This document shows, piece by piece, positions 36,556 to 48,093 of a DNA stretch of 64,000 bases. Made by a program: the position numbers and the translations under genes. The stretch's first letter is position 1, and each line of letters begins with the position of its first letter. The notes below the pieces were generated by a model. It worked only from the letters and a program-made list of their open reading frames with translations, did no database searches and was not told where the DNA came from. Origin of the DNA: Gymnopus androsaceus JB14 (taxonomy: Eukaryota; Basidiomycota; Agaricomycetes; Agaricales; Omphalotaceae); NCBI GenBank assembly GCA_009733575.1, contig ML769388.1, forward strand, positions 186,001 to 250,000. The letters are read 5' to 3'.

Positions 36556-38570
36556 TCACTCAGGCCTCGTAGGTCTGGGCACAATCAGCCATACCAAAAT
36601 CATAGCTGACATCATCCCGACCAACCTAGACAAACACAGGATCAGACCCTAGCAGTAATAAGTTAAGGAAATTGGCTTACAAGGGCTGCAAGCTCCCGAT
36701 GCCCGCAGCATCGGCCACTGCACCAGTGATAAAAGGCAGCGCCGCACTTCCTAAAAGCGGATTTAGGCCGAACAAGACTTGCGAGGAGCTGTAAGTGTAT
36801 TGAAGACCTACCTGCCTGTCCGATCCCAGTGATCCAACCAATAGCTCCAGTGTAGATCCATCGGGGTATAATCTTCCGGGAGGTGCTCAGGGCGATGGGG
36901 AACATCGGGCCAAGAAAAAGCCCAACGAAAGAGACGGCAACGGCATTGCCAATGAGTGAGGGTACAAGCCAGACAACGATTTCAAGCCTGTGGAGACACT
37001 TGTGCAGACTCCAACGGAGATTTCGATGTAAGATCTACTTACCCGATGGCCATTGCCGTATAAACAACGATTGCCAGTCGTTCTCCGAGCCAAGCGGTCA
37101 GAGAAATGAGTATTATTCGACCTACCATTATGCCTTGTAACATTGGTATCAGCACAATGGTTTTATGGCTCAAAAAGAACCAACTCACCTCCCCAGAATC
37201 CCGAAGCAACATAGCCAGAGTTGGCTCCAGTATCGCGTTCTTGGATGATATACGTGACTGTCCATCCACTGAGAGCTTTTCCGTAAATCCTCCGAGATTA
37301 CAGATATCTAGATAATTTAGAAAGCCTACCCAATCGTGACCTAGAAGTGCATCCAAAATACTTAAGAGGCGGACAATACAGATGCATTGGCTCCCGTACC
37401 TCGGTACCGACATACAAAAATATGAAGGCTGCCAGGATATGCACGCTTTTCAGACTGAGGATTTGCCTAAAGGGACTATGATTTGAAGCATCGCGTTCCT
37501 CAGCTGGTTCAAGTCCAAGTTCTGCACGGCAAACTAAACAAACAGTCAATCTTTAAAAGCCTATAGCGGGAAATTGGTTGCAACCTTCTTTGGGTTGAAG
37601 CCGGAAAATCGCGGAAGTCGAAAATGCATTCAATGTTACAAGGCCGAGGGAAACTAGGTAGTGGAAAGACCAGTGCCGCATGGTGATAAACTGTGTTGCA
37701 ATTAAAGGTGCGACGAGGGCACCCGCGCCTGCATGTTATATTCATTAGAAACCCTTCGAAGAATCCGCAAATAAAGCTCGCCGTATGTAGCTTGTGAGAT
37801 TGCGATTTTTCGATTAATGTGGGTGCCCATTGTTATCATGTACCCAGTGACCTGTGAGAGCTGCTCATACAGTCAGTGATACTTCTGGCGTACGTGAACA
37901 CGTAAAGATACCTGAAGAGCAGCCCCCATACCATTAATGAAATAACCCAAAACAAAGACCGGGAAAGGAGGGGCGGGACTTGTGAGCGTAAACGCAGTCA
38001 TTTGGAGAACGCAGGCTAGCAAGCATTAGAATGGAAGATTGAGCCGGACTGTTTAGCTCACAAAGAACGAGAATCTGAGTAATAATATCAGCCAGTACTT
38101 CAATCGCTGATAAAGATATCTACCTTTCCAAAGGCCACTTTTTCCGAAATGAGGACGTTTAAGCAGGCCCCAAGGATAAACCCCAGACATGAGAAAATGA
38201 AGACCAATGAGACTACCACGAACGATATCTATAGCTGTCATAAATACTCCAAGTTTACGAGAAATGATTCAAGTCTGACTTGGTAAGCGCTTTGCATTCG
38301 AGGTAAAAGTGGTCCAGCAGAAGCGTCATTGAATCCGATGGCGAACATGCAACAACAGACAACAAAGAATTGAGCCCGAGAGCGCAGAATTTGCTCTTTG
38401 GTCTGCTGCAACGGCGTTGATCCTTGCTGGTCTGGTCGATTCGATGCCGTGTTTATGTCGCGCTCATGGAGGGGATTCGTATGAGATATCGACGACTTGT
38501 TTGCTGAGTGAATCGAGTTGCGGATAACAGTGGGTAATTTATCAAGCTCAATCTCCTCAATGGAAGCCAT
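36556..38570 (-). CDS. Major facilitator superfamily transporter (fungal YbjJ/FLVCR-like sugar/solute group)
   Basis: Twelve-segment membrane transporter, substrate unknown. Begins MASIEEIELDKLPTVIRNS with a cytosolic N-terminal tail; TM segments include FFVVCCCMFAIGFNDASAGP, VVVSLVFIFSCLGFILGACL, FPVFVLGYFINGMGAAL, AGALVAPLIATQF, FHYLVSLGLVTLNAF, SVHILAAFIFLYVGTEV, GWTVTYIIQERDTGANSGYV, MVGRIILISL, VSFVGLFLGPMFPIAL, GAIGWITGIGQAG and LPFITGAVADAAG. About twelve introns, one GC-AG (37729-37781), and one 11-nt microexon at 37330-37340 that encodes VTIGG. Ends LIVPRPTRPE at TGA 36556. No frame breaks. Confidence 0.85.
37330..37340 (-). other. 11-nt microexon in MFS transporter
   Basis: Sequence GTCACGATTGG between acceptor CTTCTAG and donor GTAGGC. 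It joins TEV-TIGG-WTV; EVTIGGW is a conserved motif of this transporter family and no other splicing keeps frame. Confidence 0.8.
37729..37781 (-). other. GC-AG intron in MFS transporter
   Basis: 53-nt intron, donor TACG|GCGAGC, acceptor ATGCAG|GC, branch CTAAT. Splicing gives ATYGAGALVAPLIATQF. Confidence 0.75.
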
Positions 38571-38852
38571 GACGAGGCGAAGGAAAGACCCTGGAAAGAC
38601 CTGATTTTGTCAGAACTGGATGACAGTCCGATAAACGGATTCACACACTACTTTCAAGTTCTTCGTGAGATTTGTAGTGTGCAAGAATGTACAAGAGTCC
38701 AAGTTCTTCCAAGTTCTTCCAAGTTCGAGGACCAGAATACTTGATGGTAGTGCGAGCACAAAGGGGTCTGGTCACTGGCTGCTGACGAGACGCGGGGTCG
38801 GAAAGAATTTATCCGAGGAAACACCGTCGCCACTTCATGACCCTAGTATCAA

Positions 38853-39285
38853 AGGACCTCGGAAACTACTATCAGACCTTGTCCGGCCAAGTACCCTAAA
38901 ATACGCTATTTCGGACAGGGACGTGAATCCAAAAAATAAATTAAATTAAATTAAAATCCTGAGCGCTCCTACAGGCTTCTACGTACGTTAAAAACGACCT
39001 GAACTCATCTCTTGTGAAGAACATAATCTAACGACGACGGGATAACGTTGAAGTTATTTTTGTATGTATCAGACTTCGACTCGTATTTTTCTGGCGCTTC
39101 AACATTGTGCGTCCAGTCGAAAATTTCGGTTCGGCGTGACAGCGCCCACCTAAAGTACGCTATATTAGGACAGGGAAGCTGATGTTTTGGCGTAAAATAC
39201 GCTATAATCGGACAGGAAAATCGCCAGAATCGCGACCTAAAATACGCTATTCCGGACAAAGTTTGGGGTGAGTTTCCGAGGTCCT
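38853..39285. mobile_element. 433-bp non-autonomous inverted-repeat transposon (8-bp TSD)
   Basis: The left end AGGACCTCGGAAACT (38853-38867) and right end AGTTTCCGAGGTCCT (39271-39285) are perfect 15-bp inverted repeats. They are flanked by the identical 8 bp AGTATCAA at 38845-38852 and 39286-39293, a target-site duplication. The size of the duplication suggests hAT-like transposase; there is no transposase gene. The interior holds four copies of a motif near CTAAAATACGCTATTTCGG at 38894, 39147, 39191 and 39235, the last three 44 bp apart, plus TTGTCCGG just inside both ends. These could be transposase-binding subterminal repeats. Confidence 0.88.
39147..39258. repeat. Degenerate 44-bp-period tandem motif inside the transposon
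   Basis: Three copies of a ~24-bp motif (core TAAAATACGCTAT, then CGGACAGG) begin at 39147, 39191 and 39235. The spacing is exactly 44 bp each time; a fourth copy is at 38894. All are in the same orientation. The segments between copies are not conserved. Confidence 0.75.
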
Positions 39286-39293
39286 AGTATCAA

Positions 39294-41045
39294 GCACTTG
39301 GCGCGTTCAAAGAACGTTAGCCTGCTTAGATTTATGGGCTTGTCATGCATTAGTAAAGGATAGCGAAAGGGTAGCGAAGCTTTTTGACAAGGAAATTCTG
39401 GGAATGCTGGGCGCAACATATAGTAAATATATTCACAGGAAGAAGCAGTGATTGCCATGAGCGATCTGAGGAACAGTCCCACGTGGGGTGGTAGGAATAC
39501 GAACAGTGGCAGTGCCACGCCACACTCGGTTCGTTCCTCTCCCCTATCGCCTGGATTAGTCAACCTTCAAGATTCAAGCCTAAGTCAAGCCCTTAGAGCT
39601 AATACACTTTGGGCGACCGCTATTGCTCTGCCACCTCTGACATCAACACTGATTTGGCCATTCTTTAATGCCAGAATATTCATCATCATGATCTTTCCTG
39701 TTATATTAATCTCTCGAAATTGGTGTATGTACCTCTTCAAGCCCTCTGTTTTAGCCTCCTCGGATATAGAGCTCTGCCGGATATCCACACGGATTTTTTT
39801 TCCCAGCAAAAGCGCGCTCAAATCCCACTCTCTCTATACAGCTCTGATTTCTGTTCTCGTCTCATTTTTTGTTTCAATTCATCTGTCAAATGCATTTTCG
39901 CGCATTTCTCAATCAAGCTAAGTGCGGCGATGGTGAGTTGTCTTTTGGTCTACTTACTTCTATCCTGAGAATAAAATCAGTAAGATGTATCGTCAGGTAT
40001 CGTCACAGTACACAGATCCACTTGAAAGCCGTGGTTGCTTTATGCTGCTGACAATAAGTATGCTGGCATTGTAGCGTGCAGATGCGCCTTTGGTTAGCCA
40101 TCCATTTAGCGGCACCGTCAATTTTTCGTTCAAATCTACTAATTCGCTCATCGAGTCCTATGTCAGCAATCCGGTAACATATATATCCGCTTGGATCTTC
40201 TTTCAACTTTGTTAAAATCCGTTCAATTGCTTACGATTTTCTGCTCCCTTCCTAGATTATCAATCGAAGCCTTCTACTAAGTACCAGATCACTGGATTCA
40301 GAACCAAGTCCAACCAATAAGGAAGGTGATTGGCACGGATGGTTCCGCACGGCGGATGATTCGATGCATCTAAAGTTGGCGTACGCGTGGCTCCTTCCCG
40401 TCCCATAATGTCCTCGGTTCGGACACTACTGAGTTTCCCTTATCTTTATTTTTACATATAAAGCAGGATTTTGACGTGACCGAGTAATCCTGGTATTCCT
40501 TGATTTTGTTGCCATTAATCAATATACGACACAGAATTATGTTTGACGCATGCATATACAGTATGAGAGGAGTAGGCATTAAGATTACTTGTAGCGAATC
40601 GGATGTATGATAGGTAGAAGATATTCCAAAAGATTAACAGGAAGCTGGTATTGCAAGATAGTCCCAAAAGTCCAAACGAGTGATTACAATGTGCCGGTGG
40701 CGTCGTTCCAGAAAATATAACGATAGTGAGCCCATGACCTTGGTGGTGGGTGGTAATGATATTTTCCCTCAGAACAAGAACAATAAGTATGCGTATGCGA
40801 ATGTGTACAACAACAGTAACTGGTATGAAAGGTGGTGGTACAAGCCAATAGTTGGTGTTTTCCTTTTCATGCTAATTTCGTCTTCCGGCGTAAAGGTCGT
40901 AGAGAGTTATACAAGTGAAGTGGAACCTGGAAGTCGGATCGAAGATAATAAGCACCCGAAATGAGACATATTAGCGAAACCCACTTACAGGCATGATGAT
41001 GCTTCCGTGAACGAGAGATCGAGTCGCTATACAGTATTGTGCTCG
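39294..41045. other. Intergenic, no supported gene
   Basis: 1.7 kb. Contains a 157-codon ORF (39448-39921) and a 94-codon ORF with one hydrophobic stretch (40680-40964); neither has a recognisable family, splice pattern or coding bias. Probably old transposon insertion territory. Confidence 0.4.
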
Positions 41046-41985
41046 CTATGAGGATAGAATTCCTGCAGCGGCTTCAGCCCTCTCAACCTCTTCCTTTAAC
41101 GCGTTCCTTCCCTCCTCTAGCCATTGGCAATATTCGACGGCTCTAAATAGGACCCCACTTTTGCCCTTTGCTCCTTCGCTTTCACTGCCTTTCGCCTGCT
41201 TACCCTTGGTGCCGCTCCCTTTCGGTCTACCCCGTGTAGGCATTACTAGCCCCGGTCCAGAGCCTTCCGGGGCAAGTAAAGTGATAAGCTTGCGCATATC
41301 CGTCTCGGATGGCATTTCGTCGCTTCTGCTCCGACATGATATGATTAAGGCGCTTCTGGGGAGTAGAAAGGAGGGGCTTTGTTCGCGACAAGGGTATTTC
41401 AGGATGGGAAGCGGGATATGCGTGTCTAATTAGAGACGGTGAGGGAAGTGTATCTCGACGACTGGAAGGTATCGACGCATCGCCGAGATTCAGATGAGCA
41501 AATTGCGTGGAAGGAGTGAGTGTCATCGAGGAAGACGCTCGATTCGACGTGTTCAACGGCTGGCCTACACTATGACCCCTTGACGGAAGCCGGCTCATCC
41601 TTAATGATGGGGTCGAGTGCATTGGGTAGCTCTTTCGACGACTACCAGATGGATTTGGGATGAGATCTAGGTGCGGATTGGAATATGGGGCCCCATTTGA
41701 AGGCATCGCATGTTGTTGTTGTACACTGTTCATACCATGCCAGTCAACAGCTTGCTCTACGGGCTCGAGCTTAACACCCCAATGAGTATGATCGTCACGA
41801 TTGCGATCAAATCCATCGAGGAAGCTCAAAAGCCGATCTGTCTGGCGAGCAGTGAAAAGCTCTGGAGATGACTGCCCAAGTGGGGGTGAATGAACAAAGT
41901 TGTCCATGTGTCTGAGTTGCGGGTTAAACGTAAAATGATGATCGGCATAAGGCATCGGAGGGTGAAGGACAGGATAGGTCATCAT
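41046..41985 (-). CDS. bHLH transcription factor 2 (paralogue), one frame break
   Basis: Paralogue of the bHLH factor at 34963. It shares the N-terminal PPMPYADHHFTFNPQL, APYSNPHLDLIPNP, the basic region KRLNHIMSEQKRRNAIRDGY, loop MPTRGRPKGSGTKGKQ with AT-hook core, and helix 2 GVLFRAVEYCQWLEEGRNAL. The frame is interrupted between DGYAQ and LITLLAPEG near 41290: the DNA has one base too many, consistent with AA in place of A. The unbroken paralogue shows the expected reading. Start taken at the double ATG 41983-41985 (MMTYPVLHPPMPY); an upstream exon is possible. The two paralogues flank the MFS gene and the transposon. Confidence 0.85.
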
Positions 41986-43387
41986 TTCGTCGGAGTGTAG
42001 AGGTGTCAATTCTAGGAGAGCCTGAGCGTTCAACGTTCAAAAGCCAAGGGAACAGAGAAAGAGTGAAAACAAAGATCAGTCAGACGACTGTACTTATAGA
42101 AACATGATGAGAAATTTTTCGATTGCGTTGACTAAAGTGGACTGAGAGTGCGGTGTACTAGTTACAGTAATGTTACCGTCAGTCAAGATGTATCCCTATC
42201 AGCAACCCGCATTTCGTAGATCAACCCGCCGAGGTGCCCAATATTTTTCGGTACCTGCGTCTCTGATCCTCAAAGCGTGATCATTGATTAGACTTGTTTT
42301 TGGCAGCTTTTGGCAACTTAATAGGAAGAACCCGAAAGAACCAGTGAGAATATGGGAAAGATCATCTCTTTCTGGCAGGCCACAGCCTAAGTTCTTGTCG
42401 ACCGTCGAATGATATGTAGGTTATATGATGGCGCATCGTCGCTGGGAATTTTAGATTAGAACATATAACACAATACAGTTGAGGTAGAGTTTGCGAAGAA
42501 GGTGTTACCGCCGATCGCCAAACTCAACATAGCACCATCCGGTCTATTCCGGCCCGCTAGCGGTGCACGTTCCAACGACTCGAACAGCGATTATGGCTCG
42601 AATCCTGCTGCTGTAGTGGTCATATCAACGGCTCTCATCATATTCTTTGGCTTCAGTTCCGTGCGGGCTATTGCGCGCCGCATAACACGAATGATTCCGC
42701 TTTGGATCTTGATGTCGGATTCTTTCTGAGGTGGTAGTAAGTAATCTATTCTTTTCTCTATTCATCCGTTCTTGGACAGTTTGATGCCTGTTTTTAAGGA
42801 CCTTCTGATATACTTGTGAGCTAAGGATCTGACATTTTCCACGAACTGCCTTAGTAAGAGGCCTTGGGCGACACATATGGGTACCCATCCGGAGTGCAGC
42901 CACTGCCGCTGGTTGTTACTGTCCGTATATGCGCATGCATTGGCGTTGACACCCAAGCTGGCAGTAGAAGGCAGTAGACTTGATCAAAGGATCACTCCTA
43001 AAGTTCTGAAACTCCCTCGCCCTTGATTCCTCACAGGCTTACAAGATATGTATGAGTGTTCTCAAGAGGCTATCAATCTATTACTTGAATGTAAACACTA
43101 TCCTGTTAACTACCGTACAGCCCGATCCTGAGCTTCACATTTAGCTCAGCTGAAGGGGGTTGAGATGATCTACACTTGAATCCCCGGAAAAATCCTATTG
43201 ACCTTGACGACGCCTTGAATCAAGAATGATCTTTGTACATTAATATGTACAGCTTAGTTCTCCAGCGGAAACTAGCCGAGCGCGCGAGACCCCAGTTCAA
43301 CTTCATCAGTAAAGCATGGTCTCCCGAGTTACGGTACTGTATCCAACGCGTCTTATCAGAGTTTTCACAGTAGAATCTGTACAGTAT
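41986..43387. other. Intergenic, no supported gene
   Basis: 1.4 kb upstream of bHLH gene 2 and the second tRNA. Short ORFs only; nothing recognised. Confidence 0.4.
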
Positions 43388-43476
43388 GGAGAGATGGCCG
43401 AGTGGTCTAAGGCGCCAGAATCAGGAGTCTTGTTATCTGGTCCTCCGGGGCGTGGGTTCGAATCCCACTCTCTTCA
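43388..43476 (+). tRNA. tRNA-Leu (CAG) with 9-nt intron
   Basis: Anticodon CAG at 43422-43424. Acceptor stem GGAGAGA pairs with TCTCTTC (one G-U), discriminator A at 43476. Anticodon stem CCAGA/TCTGG with a 9-nt intron at 43426-43434 after base 37. T arm GTGGG-TTCGAAT-CCCAC with B box. A TTTTT pol III terminator lies at 43481-43485. Confidence 0.95.
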
Positions 43477-43480
43477 TATA

Positions 43481-43485
43481 TTTTT
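43481..43485 (+). terminator. Pol III terminator
   Basis: Run of five T five bases after the tRNA-Leu(CAG) gene. Confidence 0.7.
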
Positions 43486-43567
43486 GACAGAATAGTTATC
43501 TGTTTCTTTTATTTGTGGCAGTTGCTCTATTCAAGTCAAGTTTTCATATATGAAGCAGTCTATGTAT

Positions 43568-46500
43568 TTAGCTATCCCCAAACATAATCTTCAAGTTTTC
43601 AATGCTATCAGGGTCCTCCTTGCCGTCTTTGGGCTTCCCAGAACTTCCCCGGAATGCTTCTTTCACAAGCGCTGTTTTACGTTTCTGAATTTTGAGGATG
43701 CGACCCTCAATGGTGTCGCTGATCTAACGGAAATAATGTAAGCCAACGTCAGATGCAAGTGAAGAAACACAAACTATGTAATGCCGAACATGTACAGGCT
43801 TATCCTGACCGAGACGATGTACGCGGTCAATAGCTAAATTTAACAAACAGAAACTATCAGTGATAAAAAGGAAACACTTTTCCCTGTACTATTCACCCTG
43901 GTTTTCCGTCGCCGAATTCCACCAACAATCCATCTGTGTCCAAGGAAATGTCAGAATAAATTTTCAAAAAAACAAAGCATAGAATGCTTACCATGAATAC
44001 ATAATTTGCTACAGTCAACTGTCCAATCGTTGAGGTCGATATCTTGGGTATGATCTAAAAGACTTACATTTAGCCCGACGCCTCCAGCTTTCAAACTAAT
44101 GCAAAGGATTTTTGGTTTGGTCGAAGGTTGCTTGAAGGCTGTAATAACTCCATGGCGCTTTTTCACGTCCATCGATCCATCATACCGATAATGATCAAAA
44201 TTCTCTCGCTTCAAGGCGGTCTCGATGAGGTCGAGGAAACCGGTGAACTGAGAGAAAACCACTGCGCGGAAGCCGGAGTCCGTCGCGCGAATGCGGTCTA
44301 ACACGGGAGATAATGTAAACAAACATCGTTGCCCAATGATAACGACATACGTACGAAGGTCGTTTATAAGAGCTGTCAGCTTTGTCGATGAAGGAAAGTC
44401 GTTTCGGCGTAGAACTAGGTCTGGATGGGAGTCCTGAGAGCTCGGGAGGGGCCGGACGACTTCTACGAGGTCGCTTGGCTACAGGCAGATGCCAGGTGGT
44501 TTCAGATAACTGGCGGGCATGATATAAAGGATACTTACCTTGATTGGACCACGAGAACAACTCGGACACTTGGTTTCTTCTCCCTTCATCTCACATGTCG
44601 CAATATAGGCTGTGATACAGTCTTTGCAGCTGCGGAGTTAAGTTGCTCGTGAACTTATGTATATCGAGCTCAGGCAGTAAACCACAAACCATTTGTGCAA
44701 ACATCCTGGAACAATCATGGGTGTCGAGATCACATCCAAGCATATGGGACACTCTGAGCCATCCCCAACTTCATCCTCCAGATTCGCGAGAACAGTTTCC
44801 GCAAATACATTCGACTGTTCGTTATCTTCGGTAAACTTCTTGATCATCTCATTGACATCGACAATGCCATTGTTATCGCCTGCCGGTGAAAGAGCCCTTC
44901 CATCTTTCTCCGTAAACACGAGGTGCGGGTGCAGGACTGCTCTGCGAAGTCTAAATTGCGAATGATCAGCAATCAATCTCAGTCAGAACGAGTCGAACGT
45001 ACCTCATGAGCATCGCCAAGATGTGTGTATAATTTTTGCTCAGTAGTCCCTTCGAATTCAGAAGCTCAAATTTCTTCTTTGAAGAGTCATAGATCGTGTT
45101 GTAAATCTGTCGTTCCCATGTGGTAAATTCGAGGTTTTCGACAATAATCTAGCAAAGTAATTTATTTCAGTGCCGTCGAAGATGGTAGAAACAGCATCTC
45201 GCACCTCTTTAGGTGGTAAATCTACAATCCTCTTGCCGTTGCTGTCACAAAAAGTCTTTTCCCGTCGCAAAAGAATGGACTCGAGAATGACTTGAACAAC
45301 CTCTATCCCTTTAGGATCACGGGAAAGAAATGGCAGGGTGATGAAACTAGTTCTTGTGAGCCACTGACAATATCAAAGGTATGCAAATGGACATACGAAT
45401 TGAAAAACGAGAAATCTGCCCACGGCTTGAAGTCGAGAAATTTCAGAAGGGAATATAGGTCTTCGAGTTTGTTGACAATAGGTGTTCCTAATACCATTCA
45501 TCAGCCGAATATAAGAAGCCACTCGAAAATTAGCTCACCGGTAACTGCCCAGCGTCTACGAGCCCGCAGCTCATATACTGCTTTCGCAGTTTTACTAGTA
45601 CGAGATTTAATAGAATGTGCTTCATCGAGAACCACCCGAAGCCACTCGACTGTGTATATCCTTGTCAATGAGCTTCCTTTTCAAAACTTGTGGAGAAAAG
45701 TTACCATCAAACATTGGCGAACTGGACTTCTCGTGCTCAGATGAAAGAGTGCCATAGGAGGAAATGACGACTTTGATAGGTTTTGTTGAACCATCATCTT
45801 CATCGTTGTCGTTCTCCAGGATGTCAACCAGATCATCACGGCGGTTTTGACCATGCCAGACCATGACATCCACTGTTCCGGGTTTGCTAGATCTCTCAAT
45901 CTCTTCTCCCCACTGATCTATCAATGAAGTCGGGGCCACGATCAAAGTTGCGGATGGCGGTAAAGAAGGTTTCTTCTTTCTGCTCGTTACTGGTCGGAAA
46001 GCATTACTGAGTTTGAGTTGGCGTTGCTTTGAGGAGGAACCTTGGTCGATGGGTTCGTCGGAGCCAAGATTACTTTGGATCAAAGCGGATATCATGATGG
46101 TTTTCCCTAATCCCACTAACAAGGAAAATTTAGCTCACGCAGGGTAAAGAGCAGAGAAAATCTCTTACTTTCTAGTGCGAAAGAGAAGATTATTTAAAGA
46201 ACGTCAATATGAATCCAAATCCAAGCACTGAGTATGTTACCGTCACTTGAAGAGATGTTAGGATTGAGTACAAGAGGACACGAAAAACAACTAACGCCAA
46301 TATTCCACCCTTGCAATTACGCTCTGCTTTCGGAAAGTCCAAGGTCATTTCCCCCGAATACGGATTAAGATAGAAAGGCTTTTCATCTGCCGTCAAATCA
46401 ATCAATCCCGAACTATCAGGTTTGGATGGGAAAGCGTATCTGGTGCAGACTAATTGAGAGAAGGTGTATCGTTTGCAACGAGAAAACCTACTCGGTCCAT

Positions 46501-47983
46501 AGTGGATGCATAGAATTGGCCTCTCGAGCGTCCAACTTGCCGGATTCTAGCGAATTCATCCAGCTGTGCAAAGAAATCGTCAACGGAGGCCAGATTAGAA
46601 GTGGAAAAGTTTCACCATAACGCTTGCTTCTGATAACCGCGTAGCGTCAATGCAAAAGACTCTGCTGGTTCCATTTCTTGCATGTCTCGATCGTGGCGTT
46701 GCGCACTTTTTTCCACGAGTTAATATATGGTGGTCATAGTGTAAAAAGACGCGCTTCGTACCGTTTATATATGATATCGAGATCCTTTCTCGACAAGTCT
46801 TCCCCGTCTTCGACCTCAATCTCCTCCCCGTCACCAACAATTTCGACATGCTTTTTGCGAGTTGTTTTCTGTAACGCTTCCTCTTGAAGCTCACGTTCAG
46901 ATGTTCCTGGTCTAAGCCCAACTACTTCAAAGAGTTTGACTACGGCGCTTTTCCGCTCCCGCAGGGTCCTCTCTTCATCAGTCTCTAGACCCTCTCCAAA
47001 CATAACTCTGGGGCGATCATCCCCTGTTAGATTGAGCGGTATAAATGCGGAGGGAAGAAGGTATGCGTCAACTGAAACGATGAGGTTGGCACCTGTCGTC
47101 AACTTCTTTGGACAATCGGTCATTTTTCCTCGTAATTCGACAATCCCTGAAAGTCAAAATTAGAGCCTACATTCAAACATGGAGATGGTACAAACCGAGG
47201 TCGAGCAGCTTCGCGGCCCACCAAGCAACTTCCTGAGGAAGCCTTCCAAATTCTATGGAAGGTATGAGTTGACGCGTCAAGTATAAAGCTATGAACGCGC
47301 TCACCAATATCACGAGTAGTGACAAGGCGTACGATGGTATCCACCTTCTTTTTAGATGATTTAGATGCTTTGGCAGGCTGCGCTTTTAGCATAGATGCGA
47401 GTGACATCTGTTTCTTGCCACTGTTGGTTTTCGTGTTACCATCTTTCTGCTTTCCTTTGGTGTCTTTTTTGGAATTATCTTCTTCGCGCTCTATCCTAAC
47501 CACATCATTGATTTTCACGTATCCTGAGCCAGCCATGGTGCTCCATGCGTTGGGAATGACGAATTCTCCAATATAGATAGGCTGTTTGATCGTGTCCGGA
47601 GTGGCTACAGATGGAGACAGACGCCTTTTCTTCGTTGGAGGAGGTTTCTGACCTTTCTTCTTCGATGATGGGCCCGCCTCTTCGTCAGAGTCGGATGAAA
47701 TCGAAATATACTCTGACATTGAGGAGGCGCTGACACTGCGCGCGCGCGGCATTTCCACAGTGTCCATTGGTTCGAGATCATCGTTATGAACGTCTGGAGA
47801 GCTCCCTCTTTTCTGTGGGATCATGGGAACGTCGTCGTCGTCGCTCTCGGCTGGAAGAAAGAGCCTTTTCTCTGCTACCGTTGAGGATTCAGCCTTGGGT
47901 TCATCGGTATCGACAACCATGGCCGTGTCTTCATCGTCAGAGCCAGCAAAGAAAAGAGAAGGAGCGTCGTCTGCTTCAGTCAT
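43568..47983 (-). CDS. RAD5: DNA repair helicase / ubiquitin ligase RAD5
   Basis: SWI2/SNF2 ATPase and RING E3 that polyubiquitinates PCNA for error-free bypass of replication blocks. Order of parts: acidic disordered N terminus; HIRAN domain ([17 protein letters not shown], then [20 protein letters not shown]); [11 protein letters not shown]; Walker [26 protein letters not shown] (DEAH); [21 protein letters not shown]3HC4 RING inserted between the helicase lobes (CPICLD, CLHKCCKDC, CPSC); [44 protein letters not shown]; end MFGDS. Well over 15 introns. Walker A needs a 5-nt (46241-46245) and a 3-nt (46169-46171) microexon. No frame breaks in about 3.4 kb coding. Divergent from CCT7, 110 bp apart. 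Confidence 0.95.
46169..46171 (-). other. 3-nt microexon in RAD5 Walker A
   Basis: AAA between acceptor GCACTAG (intron 46172-46240, 69 nt) and donor GTAAGAG (intron 46116-46168, 53 nt). With it the protein reads ADEMGLGKT, the canonical SNF2 motif; without it ADVGLGKT, still in frame but not canonical. Confidence 0.75.
46241..46245 (-). other. 5-nt microexon in RAD5 Walker A
   Basis: TGACG between acceptor CTTCAAG (intron 46246-46295, 50 nt, CTAAC branch site) and donor GTAACA. It supplies the Ala-Asp codons that join ILA to EMGLGKT. No other frame-keeping path was found. Confidence 0.8.
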
Positions 47984-48093
47984 GTCAGTGGAAAGAGACG
48001 CGAAGCGCGTCCGACTCCGTGCTGAGTCAATAAATAAATAAATAACTTGGCACGTGAGACAAAAAACGCCTCTTCTTCCGCGTCTTTCTCAAA
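47984..48093. promoter_or_regulatory. Shared divergent promoter RAD5 / CCT7
   Basis: 110 bp between start codons on opposite strands. A short run of AATAAATAAATAAAT lies at about 48029-48043. Confidence 0.5.

Noticed and set aside
39005..39259. Open frame with repeated IAYFR words
   Set aside because: It is only the translation of the internal repeats of the transposon.
39448..39921. 157-codon open frame
   Set aside because: No family similarity, Ser/Ile-rich without coding bias, and no neighbouring exons.
40680..40964. 94-codon open frame with one hydrophobic segment
   Set aside because: Could be a small membrane protein, but nothing else supports it.
46410..46500. Apparent stop in RAD5 after LWTE
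   Set aside because: A good GTAGGT donor two bases earlier and acceptor CACCAG give [11 protein letters not shown].
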